From assembly GCF_008297975.1 (NCBI RefSeq), contig NZ_VLNY01000013.1, positions 62,001-126,000 on the forward strand: DNA of 64,000 nt, written 5' to 3'. The notes beneath the pieces are model-generated. The model had not been told where the DNA came from. It was given only the letters and a program-made list of their open reading frames with translations, and did not search any database. Position 1 is the first letter of the stretch. The number at the start of each line of letters is the position of its first letter. The translations under genes were made by a program, and so were the position numbers. This DNA is from Antrihabitans cavernicola. GTDB lineage: Bacteria > Actinomycetota > Actinomycetes > Mycobacteriales > Mycobacteriaceae. This document shows, piece after piece, positions 56,313 to 64,000 of the stretch.

Positions 56313-57299
56313 GTGCCACCGATCCGTCGTAAGAACCCCACGCCGCCCGTCAAGGGGCGACGCCCGAAGGTAGCGGGGTCGTCGACGAATCGGCCGTTGG
56401 CCGAAACCGATGCGGGCGAGGCCGTGGTGACCGCGACCGAGACTGCGTCAGCTCCCGCGCCCGAAGTCGTCGAGAAGAAGGTGGCCGACAAGAGCGTCGT
56501 CGAAAAGGCCGTTCCGGAGAAGGTTGCAGAAACACAGCCTGTCGAGGCCGCCGAAGACAAGGCCGACCCGGTCGTCGAAAAAGAGACTGCGACACCCGAG
56601 CCGACCGTGGCCGAATCCCCCGACGAGGTCACTGCGGTGGACACCGGCGCGGTCGTCGAAGACGCCACGACCGACGAAGCGTCCGCGGCAAGCAGCAAGC
56701 CCCGACGCAGGATTCTGCCCGCTCGTAAGCCGTCGCTGAAGCCGCGTGTTGCCGATGGCGAGTCCGTGGCCGACGACGACACCGCGAGTGATGCGACGCC
56801 GAAGCGTTCGCGGATCGGCTGGAAGTTGGTCGCAGCGCTCGCAGCGCTGGCCGTACTGCTCGGCGCCTTCGCCGTCGTGGCGGTGTTCAAGCCTGGCGGG
56901 AACGTTTCGAACGCGGCGTGGGTGAATACCGCGGAGACCCAAGAGGTGTCCTCGGCGGCGCGGTCGGCGATCGAAACGCTCTACACGTACAAGTACGAGA
57001 CGGTCGATCAGGACTTCGACAAGGCGCGCGCCGTGCTGAATCCGTCGATGAAGGACGAGTTCAACCGCACCGCCGACACCACCAAGTCCGCGGTCGTGCA
57101 GACCAAGACCGCGACCCAGGCCGAAGTGACCGATGTCGGCATCAAGGTGCTCTCCGACGATCGCGCGGAGTTGGTCGCGAGCATGAACGTCAGCGCGAGC
57201 AACGACGGCGTCGTCCAAGGCAGCGCGCAGGGTCCGCTGTCGGTGTCGATGGAGAAGGTCGACGGCAAGTGGTTGCTGTCGAAGATCGCCGACCAGTAG
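56313..57299 (+). CDS. Mce-associated membrane protein 2
   Basis: 328 residues. A long cytoplasmic, charged N-terminal part (about 1-165, Glu/Val/Ala-rich, basic start VPPIRRKNPTPPVKGRRP) precedes one transmembrane helix (about 171-193) and a Mas-type extracytoplasmic domain (about 200-328, SAARSAIETLYTYKYETVDQD to KWLLSKIADQ). GTG 56313 is chosen because AAGGAG lies 9 nt upstream. It is the last mce-locus gene before rpoB. Confidence 0.82.
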   Translation: MPPIRRKNPTPPVKGRRPKVAGSSTNRPLAETDAGEAVVTATETASAPAPEVVEKKVADKSVVEKAVPEKVAETQPVEAAEDKADPVVEKETATPEPTVAESPDEVTAVDTGAVVEDATTDEASAASSKPRRRILPARKPSLKPRVADGESVADDDTASDATPKRSRIGWKLVAALAALAVLLGAFAVVAVFKPGGNVSNAAWVNTAETQEVSSAARSAIETLYTYKYETVDQDFDKARAVLNPSMKDEFNRTADTTKSAVVQTKTATQAEVTDVGIKVLSDDRAELVASMNVSASNDGVVQGSAQGPLSVSMEKVDGKWLLSKIADQ

Positions 57300-57701
57300 T
57301 CCATCAGGTATACCCAGCGAGAAAATCTCGTTTCCAAACGCGGAAACGCCGCTCGAAGCCTTGACGCGGGCGGGCGGAGGGGGTCACTCTAATGGCGACA
57401 ACATGCGAGAGATCGCGGGTCGAGCGGCTGGCAACCAGCGTTATCGCCGCATTGATCCCCAGCTCGGATGTTATTTACGCTGCCCGGCTCGACATCTACT
57501 GAGCATGGGTGTAAGTTTGGACGTTGCGCTGGCTGCCTCCTGTCCACCCCTCGACTCTGTTGCACAAGTTTCACTTTCCAAGTGGGACTTCCTGCCACTG
57601 TGGGCGAGTTTCGTTCGGGTTGTCACCAGCGGAACTCGTAGCAGATAAGCGATCGTCGCGTGATCACACGCGGCTCGCGTGAGGTGCTGGAAGGACGCAT
57701 C
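57300..57701 (+). other. Intergenic region carrying the rpoB leader and promoters
   Basis: No gene is supported in these 402 bases. Close after the preceding stop are two weak hairpins (CGAGA/TCTCG at 57318-57330 and GTTTCC/GGAAAC at 57330-57347). TTGACG at 57361-57366 is a possible -35 element, but I see no convincing -10 at 17 nt. Several TANNNT boxes further on (for example TACGCT near 57477) are too common to choose among. Confidence 0.5.
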
Positions 57702-60700
57702 TTGGCAGTCTCTAGCCAGACCAAGACAGTTTCCGGGATTCCCGGAGCCCCGAAGCGGGTTTCTTTTGCAAAGATTCGTGAGCCGCTGGAGGTGCCTGGG
57801 CTTCTCGATCTCCAAACGGATTCGTTCGAGTGGCTCGTCGGTTCCCCGGCATGGCGTGAGCGTGCGGCCGCCCGTGGCGACAACGCACTCGCCGGTGGCC
57901 TCGAGGAGATCCTCACCGAGCTCTCGCCGATCGAGGACTTCTCCGGCTCCATGTCCCTGTCCTTCTCGGACCCACGCTTCGACGAGGTCAAGGCCTCGAC
58001 GGATGAGTGCAAAGACAAGGACATGACCTACGCGGCGCCGTTGTTCGTCACCGCGGAGTTCATCAACAACAACACCGGTGAAATCAAGAGCCAGACGGTC
58101 TTCATGGGAGATTTCCCGATGATGACCGACAAGGGCACGTTCATCATCAACGGCACCGAGCGTGTCGTCGTGTCGCAGCTGGTCCGTTCGCCCGGCGTCT
58201 ACTTCGACACCAGTGTCGACAAGGCCACCGAGAAGGACCTGCACAGCGTCAAGGTGATCCCGGGTCGTGGCGCCTGGCTCGAGTTCGACGTCGACAAGCG
58301 CGACACTGTCGGTGTCCGGATCGACCGCAAGCGTCGTCAGCCCGTCACCGTGCTGCTGAAGGCTCTCGGCTGGTCCACCGAGCAGATCACGGAGCGCTTC
58401 GGCTTCTCCGAGATCCTCATGGCCACGCTGGAGAAGGACAACACCGCCGGTACCGACGAGGCTCTCCTCGACATCTACCGCAAGTTGCGTCCGGGCGAGC
58501 CGCCGACCAAGGAGTCTGCGCAGACCCTCCTGGAGAACCTGTTCTTCAAGGAGAAGCGCTACGACCTGGCACGCGTCGGCCGGTACAAGATCAACAAGAA
58601 GCTCGGCATCCACACCGGTGAGGCCATCACGTCGTCGGTGCTGACGGAAGAAGACATCGTCGCCACCGTCGAGTACCTGGTGCGCCTGCATGCGGGCGAC
58701 ACGTCGATGACCGCCCCCGGCGGCGTCGAGGTTCCCGTCGAGGTCGACGACATCGACCACTTCGGTAACCGTCGTCTTCGTACTGTCGGCGAGCTGATCC
58801 AGAACCAGATCCGCGTGGGCCTGTCCCGCATGGAGCGCGTTGTCCGCGAGCGCATGACGACTCAGGACGTCGAGGCGATCACGCCGCAGACCCTGATCAA
58901 CATCCGCCCCGTGGTCGCTGCGATCAAGGAGTTCTTCGGAACGTCGCAGCTGTCGCAGTTCATGGACCAGAACAACCCGCTCTCCGGCTTGACGCACAAG
59001 AGGCGTCTGTCCGCGCTGGGCCCCGGTGGTCTGTCCCGTGAGCGTGCCGGCCTCGAAGTTCGAGACGTGCACCCGTCGCACTACGGCCGTATGTGCCCGA
59101 TCGAAACCCCCGAGGGCCCGAACATCGGCCTGATCGGTTCGCTGTCGGTGTACGCGCGGGTCAATCCGTTCGGGTTCATCGAGACGCCGTACCGCAAGGT
59201 CGTAGATGGCAAGGTCACCGACCAGGTCGACTACCTGACCGCCGATGAAGAAGACCGCTTCGTGAAGGCCCAGGCGAATGCCGCGGTCGACAGGGACGGT
59301 CGCTTCACCGAGGAGCGTGTCTCGGTGCGCACCAAGGGCGGCGAGGTGGAGCTCATCCTCCCCGAGGACGTCGACTACATGGACGTCTCGCCGCGGCAGA
59401 TGGTCTCCGTCGCAACGGCGATGATTCCGTTCCTCGAGCACGACGACGCAAACCGTGCCCTGATGGGCGCGAACATGCAGCGTCAGGCTGTGCCGCTGGT
59501 TCGCAGTGAGGCGCCGCTGGTCGGTACCGGCATGGAACTTCGTGCCGCTGTCGACGCAGGCGATGTCGTCATCAACGAGAAGGCCGGTGTCGTCGAAGAG
59601 GTTTCGGCCGACTACGTCACGGTCATGGCGGACGACGGCACTCGCAAGAGCTACCGGATGCGCAAGTTCGCTCGTTCCAACCAAGGCACCTGTGCAAACC
59701 AGCGTCCGATCGTGGACGAGGGTGACCGCGTCGAACTCGGTCAGGTACTCGCCGACGGGCCGTGCACCGAAGACGGTGAGATGGCGCTCGGTAAGAACCT
59801 GCTCGTGGCGATCATGCCGTGGGAAGGCCACAACTACGAGGACGCGATCATCCTGTCGCAGCGCCTCGTGGAAGAGGACGTTCTCACCTCGATCCACATC
59901 GAAGAGCACGAGATCGATGCTCGCGACACCAAGCTCGGTGCCGAGGAGATCACTCGGGACATCCCGAACGTCTCCGACGAGGTCCTGGGTGACCTCGACG
60001 ATCGCGGCATCGTCCGCATCGGTGCCGAGGTTCGTGACGGTGACGTCCTCGTCGGCAAGGTCACGCCGAAGGGCGAGACCGAGCTGACGCCGGAGGAGCG
60101 CCTGCTGCGCGCCATCTTCGGTGAGAAGGCGCGCGAGGTTCGCGACACGTCGCTCAAGGTGCCGCACGGTGAGTCGGGCAAGGTCATCGGTATTCGCGTG
60201 TTCTCGCGCGATGACGACGACGATCTGCCTCCCGGCGTCAACGAGCTGGTGCGCGTGTACGTGGCGCAGAAGCGCAAGATTCAGGACGGCGACAAGCTCG
60301 CAGGTCGGCACGGCAACAAGGGCGTCATCGGCAAGATCCTCCCGCAGGAGGACATGCCGTTCCTGCCCGACGGCACGCCTGTCGACATCATCCTGAACAC
60401 GCACGGTGTCCCGCGTCGTATGAACATCGGTCAGATCTTGGAGACCCACCTCGGGTGGATCGGCAAGACCGGCTGGAACGTCAACGTCGCGACCGACGGC
60501 AGCCGCCCGGATTGGGCGGAGAACCTGCCCGAGGAGATGCTCGCGGCCCCGGCCGACTCGAACATCGCCACCCCGGTGTTCGACGGTGCCAAGGAAGACG
60601 AGCTGACTGGTCTGCTCGCCTCCACCATTCCGAACCGTGACGGCGTGCAGATGGTCGGCGCGGACGGCAAGGCGACGCTGTTCGACGGTCGTTCCGGCGA

Positions 60701-61190
60701 GCCGTTCCCGTACCCAGTTTCGGTCGGCTACATGTACATCATCAAGCTGCACCACTTGGTCGACGACAAGATCCACGCTCGTTCGACCGGGCCGTACTCG
60801 ATGATCACGCAGCAGCCGCTCGGCGGTAAGGCGCAGTTCGGTGGTCAGCGCTTCGGTGAGATGGAGTGCTGGGCCATGCAGGCCTACGGCGCGGCATACA
60901 CGCTGCAGGAGCTGCTCACCATCAAGTCGGACGACGTTGTCGGCCGCGTGAAGGTGTACGAAGCCATCGTCAAGGGCGAGAACATCCCGGAGCCCGGTAT
61001 TCCGGAGTCGTTCAAGGTGCTGCTCAAGGAGCTGCAGTCGCTCTGCCTCAACGTGGAGGTGCTGTCCAGCGACGGCGCAGCCATCGAGATGCGTGACGGC
61101 GACGACGAAGATCTCGAGCGCGCGGCCGCGAACCTGGGCATCAACCTGTCCAGGAACGAAGCCGCGACGGTCGACGACCTCGCCAACTAG
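57702..61190 (+). CDS. rpoB: RNA polymerase beta subunit
   Basis: 1162 residues. Starts [19 protein letters not shown], followed by [19 protein letters not shown]. The rifampicin region (about 410-445) reads [18 protein letters not shown] then [13 protein letters not shown], all wild-type residues of sensitive strains. [13 protein letters not shown] and the C-terminal [19 protein letters not shown] are present. TTG 57702 is chosen because GGAAGGA lies 6 nt upstream and the M. tuberculosis protein begins at the equivalent TTG. In-frame GTGs at 57684 (giving [10 protein letters not shown]) and 57660 are alternatives. Confidence 0.95.
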   Translation: MAVSSQTKTVSGIPGAPKRVSFAKIREPLEVPGLLDLQTDSFEWLVGSPAWRERAAARGDNALAGGLEEILTELSPIEDFSGSMSLSFSDPRFDEVKASTDECKDKDMTYAAPLFVTAEFINNNTGEIKSQTVFMGDFPMMTDKGTFIINGTERVVVSQLVRSPGVYFDTSVDKATEKDLHSVKVIPGRGAWLEFDVDKRDTVGVRIDRKRRQPVTVLLKALGWSTEQITERFGFSEILMATLEKDNTAGTDEALLDIYRKLRPGEPPTKESAQTLLENLFFKEKRYDLARVGRYKINKKLGIHTGEAITSSVLTEEDIVATVEYLVRLHAGDTSMTAPGGVEVPVEVDDIDHFGNRRLRTVGELIQNQIRVGLSRMERVVRERMTTQDVEAITPQTLINIRPVVAAIKEFFGTSQLSQFMDQNNPLSGLTHKRRLSALGPGGLSRERAGLEVRDVHPSHYGRMCPIETPEGPNIGLIGSLSVYARVNPFGFIETPYRKVVDGKVTDQVDYLTADEEDRFVKAQANAAVDRDGRFTEERVSVRTKGGEVELILPEDVDYMDVSPRQMVSVATAMIPFLEHDDANRALMGANMQRQAVPLVRSEAPLVGTGMELRAAVDAGDVVINEKAGVVEEVSADYVTVMADDGTRKSYRMRKFARSNQGTCANQRPIVDEGDRVELGQVLADGPCTEDGEMALGKNLLVAIMPWEGHNYEDAIILSQRLVEEDVLTSIHIEEHEIDARDTKLGAEEITRDIPNVSDEVLGDLDDRGIVRIGAEVRDGDVLVGKVTPKGETELTPEERLLRAIFGEKAREVRDTSLKVPHGESGKVIGIRVFSRDDDDDLPPGVNELVRVYVAQKRKIQDGDKLAGRHGNKGVIGKILPQEDMPFLPDGTPVDIILNTHGVPRRMNIGQILETHLGWIGKTGWNVNVATDGSRPDWAENLPEEMLAAPADSNIATPVFDGAKEDELTGLLASTIPNRDGVQMVGADGKATLFDGRSGEPFPYPVSVGYMYIIKLHHLVDDKIHARSTGPYSMITQQPLGGKAQFGGQRFGEMECWAMQAYGAAYTLQELLTIKSDDVVGRVKVYEAIVKGENIPEPGIPESFKVLLKELQSLCLNVEVLSSDGAAIEMRDGDDEDLERAAANLGINLSRNEAATVDDLAN

Positions 61191-61197
61191 GACTCGG

Positions 61198-61244
61198 GTG
61201 AATGGCACATTCGTTGCGTCGGATCGAACGAATGCGCCATTCAC
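61198..61244. repeat. Long hairpin between rpoB and rpoC
   Basis: GTGAATGGCACATTCGTT (61198-61215) pairs with AACGAATGCGCCATTCAC (61227-61244): 18 pairs with one mismatch and an 11-nt loop. It starts 8 nt after the rpoB stop and has no T-run, so it is not a classic terminator. It could be a processing site or a dispersed palindromic repeat. Confidence 0.8.
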
Positions 61245-61304
61245 CCAGCCGGACAGTGAACTGATTTTGCAGAAACTAAACCCGAACAGGGGAAAGGAAG
61301 TTAC

Positions 61305-64000
61305 GTGCTAGACGTCAACTTCTTCGATGAACTCCGCATCGGTCTCGCGACCGCGGACGACATCCGTAACTGGTCCTTCGGCGAGGTCAAGAAGCCGGAG
61401 ACCATCAACTACCGCACGCTCAAGCCCGAGAAGGACGGCCTCTTCTGCGAGAAGATCTTCGGCCCCACCCGGGACTGGGAGTGCTACTGCGGTAAGTACA
61501 AGCGTGTCCGCTTCAAGGGCATCATCTGTGAGCGCTGTGGCGTCGAGGTCACTCGTGCCAAGGTGCGTCGTGAGCGGATGGGCCACATCGAGCTGGCCGC
61601 TCCCGTCACCCACATCTGGTACTTCAAGGGCGTTCCGTCGCGCTTGGGCTACCTGCTGGACCTGGCGCCGAAGGATCTCGAAAAGATCATCTACTTCGCC
61701 GCGTATGTCATCACGGCAGTCGACAACGATCTGCGCCACAACGAGCTGTCCACGCTCGAGGCGGAGATGGAGGTCGAGAAGAAGAGTGTCGCCGATACTC
61801 GTGACTCCGACCTGGAGGCCCGCGCCCAGAAGCTCGAGGCCGACATTGCCGAGCTCGAGGCCGAAGGTGCCAAGTCCGACGTGCGTCGCAAGGTCAAGGA
61901 CGGCGGCGAGCGCGAGATGCGTCAGCTGCGCGACCGTGCCCAGCGCGAACTGGACCGCCTCGACGAGATCTGGACGACGTTCACCAAGCTGGCTCCGAAG
62001 CAGCTGATCGTCGACGAGCTCATCTACCGCGAGCTGATCGACCGTTACGGCGAGTACTTCACCGGTGCGATGGGCGCCGAGTCCATCCAGAAGCTGATGG
62101 AGACCTTCGACATCGAGGCCGAGGCCGAGATGCTGCGGGAGACCATTCGCAGTGGCAAGGGGCAGAAGAAGCTCCGTGCGCTCAAGCGTCTGAAGGTCGT
62201 CGCCGCGTTCCAGGCCACCGGCAACTCGCCGATGGGCATGGTTCTCGACGCCGTTCCGGTGATCCCGCCGGAGCTGCGCCCGATGGTCCAGCTCGACGGT
62301 GGCCGTTTCGCCACCTCCGACCTGAACGACCTGTACCGCCGCGTGATCAACCGCAACAACCGCCTCAAGCGACTGATCGATCTGGGTGCGCCCGAGATCA
62401 TCGTCAACAACGAGAAGCGGATGCTGCAGGAGTCGGTCGACGCACTGTTCGACAACGGCCGTCGTGGCCGTCCGGTCACCGGACCGGGTAACCGCCCGCT
62501 GAAGTCCCTGAGCGACCTGCTCAAGGGCAAGCAGGGTCGTTTCCGTCAGAACCTGCTCGGCAAGCGCGTCGACTACTCGGGCCGTTCCGTGATCGTCGTC
62601 GGTCCGCAGCTCAAGCTGCACCAGTGTGGTCTGCCGAAGCTGATGGCTCTCGAGCTGTTCAAGCCGTTCGTGATGAAGCGCCTGGTGGATCTGAACCACG
62701 CGCAGAACATCAAGTCGGCGAAGCGCATGGTCGAGCGTCAGCGCGCCCAGGTGTGGGACGTCCTCGAAGAGGTCATCGCCGAGCACCCGGTGCTGCTGAA
62801 CCGTGCACCCACCCTGCACCGCTTGGGTATCCAGGCATTCGAGCCGCAACTGGTCGAGGGCAAGGCAATTCAGCTGCACCCGCTCGTGTGTGAGGCGTTC
62901 AACGCCGACTTCGACGGTGACCAGATGGCCGTGCACCTTCCGCTGTCCGCGGAGGCGCAGGCCGAGGCACGCATCCTGATGCTGTCGTCGAACAACATCC
63001 TGAGCCCGGCATCCGGTCGTCCATTGGCCATGCCGCGTCTGGACATGGTCACGGGTCTGTTCCACCTGACCAAGCTCGAAGACGGTGCCGTCGGCGAATA
63101 CGTCAAGGCAGGTAAGGACAAGGCCGAGTTCGGCGTCTACTCCTCGCCCGCCGAGGCGCAGATGGCCGTCGACCGTGGCGCGCTGTCGGTGCGTTCGGCG
63201 ATCAAGATTCGTCTGGTCCACCAGCGTCCGCCTGCGGACGTCGAGGCCGAGTTGTTCCCCGATGGCTGGTCCTTCGGTGACTCCTGGACCGCCGACACCA
63301 CTCTGGGCCGCGTGCTCTTCAACGAGCTGCTCCCGGCGGACTACCCGTTCGTCAACGAGCAGATGCCGAAGAAGCGTCAGGCGACGATCATCAACGATCT
63401 CGCCGAGCGGTACCCGATGATCGTCGTTGCACAGACCGTCGACAAGCTGAAGGACGCTGGCTTCTACTGGGCGACCCGGTCGGGTGTCACGATCTCCATC
63501 TCCGACGTTCTGGTGCCGCCGGAGAAGGCCGGCATCATGGAGGCCTTCGAGGCGCAGGCCGAGCAGATCGAGAAGAAGTACCAGCGTGGTGCCCTCAACC
63601 GCACCGAGCGCAACAGCGCGCTGGTCAAGATCTGGACCGAAGCCACCGACGAGGTCGGTAAGGCCATGGAAGCCCACTACCCGGACGACAACCCGATCCC
63701 CGTGATCGTGAAGTCCGGTGCCGCGGGCAACATGACGCAGGTGCGTTCGTTGGCCGGTATGAAGGGCCTGGTGACGAACCCGAAGGGTGAGTTCATCCCG
63801 CGTCCGATCAAGTCTTCCTTCAAGGAAGGCCTGACCGTGCTGGAGTACTTCATCAACACGCACGGTGCCCGTAAGGGTCTGGCCGACACCGCGCTGCGTA
63901 CCGCCGACTCGGGTTACCTGACCCGCCGTCTGGTGGACGTCTCGCAGGACGTCATCGTTCGTGAAACCGACTGTGGCACCGAGCGTGGTATCACCACGAC
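61305..64000 (+). CDS. rpoC: RNA polymerase beta' subunit (3' end outside window)
   Basis: 898 residues visible of about 1315. Zinc ribbon Cys60, Cys62, Cys75, Cys78 ([13 protein letters not shown]), the clamp coiled coil, [20 protein letters not shown], and the catalytic magnesium motif NADFDGD at 533-539. GTG 61305 follows AAAGGAAG with 5 nt spacing. It is separated from rpoB by 114 nt carrying the long hairpin. The frame is still open at the window edge. Confidence 0.97.
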   Translation, partial: MLDVNFFDELRIGLATADDIRNWSFGEVKKPETINYRTLKPEKDGLFCEKIFGPTRDWECYCGKYKRVRFKGIICERCGVEVTRAKVRRERMGHIELAAPVTHIWYFKGVPSRLGYLLDLAPKDLEKIIYFAAYVITAVDNDLRHNELSTLEAEMEVEKKSVADTRDSDLEARAQKLEADIAELEAEGAKSDVRRKVKDGGEREMRQLRDRAQRELDRLDEIWTTFTKLAPKQLIVDELIYRELIDRYGEYFTGAMGAESIQKLMETFDIEAEAEMLRETIRSGKGQKKLRALKRLKVVAAFQATGNSPMGMVLDAVPVIPPELRPMVQLDGGRFATSDLNDLYRRVINRNNRLKRLIDLGAPEIIVNNEKRMLQESVDALFDNGRRGRPVTGPGNRPLKSLSDLLKGKQGRFRQNLLGKRVDYSGRSVIVVGPQLKLHQCGLPKLMALELFKPFVMKRLVDLNHAQNIKSAKRMVERQRAQVWDVLEEVIAEHPVLLNRAPTLHRLGIQAFEPQLVEGKAIQLHPLVCEAFNADFDGDQMAVHLPLSAEAQAEARILMLSSNNILSPASGRPLAMPRLDMVTGLFHLTKLEDGAVGEYVKAGKDKAEFGVYSSPAEAQMAVDRGALSVRSAIKIRLVHQRPPADVEAELFPDGWSFGDSWTADTTLGRVLFNELLPADYPFVNEQMPKKRQATIINDLAERYPMIVVAQTVDKLKDAGFYWATRSGVTISISDVLVPPEKAGIMEAFEAQAEQIEKKYQRGALNRTERNSALVKIWTEATDEVGKAMEAHYPDDNPIPVIVKSGAAGNMTQVRSLAGMKGLVTNPKGEFIPRPIKSSFKEGLTVLEYFINTHGARKGLADTALRTADSGYLTRRLVDVSQDVIVRETDCGTERGITT

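Noticed and set aside
57471-61244. Minus-strand open frame of 1257 codons opposite rpoB
   Set aside because: It mirrors the codon structure of rpoB, has no domain pattern and no ribosome site; in high-GC DNA the antisense frame often lacks stops.
61308-63863. Minus-strand open frame of 851 codons opposite rpoC
   Set aside because: Same cause as above: antisense shadow of a strongly biased coding gene.

Overview
The window is high-GC actinobacterial DNA. It carries mycolic-acid dehydratase genes, a complete mce lipid-import locus, a full set of late menaquinone genes and the ribosomal protein/RNA polymerase region. Gene order closely follows the M. tuberculosis stretches Rv0534c-Rv0566c and Rv0634B-Rv0668. 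The fused HadA-HadB gene and a whole mce operon placed between rplL and rpoB suggest a Rhodococcus or close Nocardiaceae relative. The genus is an inference; no rRNA is present.

Bases 1-12.7 kb hold the 5' part of menA, an AfsR/BTAD-NB-ARC regulator, a Drr-type ABC exporter, a TetR gene with a NAD(P)/FAD oxidoreductase, an NRDE (TANGO2-like) protein, a secreted lipase-like hydrolase, a DUF222/HNH protein and a GAF-GGDEF cyclase. Bases 12.8-36.7 kb are the menaquinone region: menE, two DUF3349 genes, pitA, menB, a PaaI-type thioesterase, comB-like, photolyase, lipocalin, menC, menD, mgtA, menG, menJ, a long-chain polyprenyl diphosphate synthase, htpX and yajQ. Small regulators and accessory enzymes lie between them. 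This region contains two frameshifted genes (a siderophore-interacting protein and a DHA2 MFS exporter), a methyltransferase that seems to have lost an internal segment in frame, and a 77-bp tandem duplication.

Bases 37.3-45.6 kb are core information genes: tRNA-Tyr, tRNA-Thr, tRNA-Met, rpmG, fused hadAB, tRNA-Trp, secE, nusG, rplK, rplA, an alpha/beta hydrolase, a Tat-exported ferritin-like protein, the L10 leader, rplJ and rplL. Bases 45.7-57.3 kb are mceG (mkl), two yrbE permeases, mceA-F and two Mce-associated proteins, tightly packed with 1-4 nt overlaps through mceF. The window ends with rpoB and the first two thirds of rpoC.

The regulatory DNA is informative. At least ten genes have a TANNNT-like -10 box 6-7 nt before the start codon, which predicts leaderless mRNAs. 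There is a good IdeR/DtxR-type iron box between the siderophore-interacting gene and menD, a 38-bp palindrome wrapping the MFS promoter beside a MarR gene, tandem palindromes on the tetR start, and a 16-mer shared by the photolyase and lipocalin control regions. A long hairpin lies between rpoB and rpoC. I see no insertion sequence, prophage or CRISPR array. I see no clearly new multi-gene system; the most novel points are the regulatory elements and the decaying or mis-sequenced genes.
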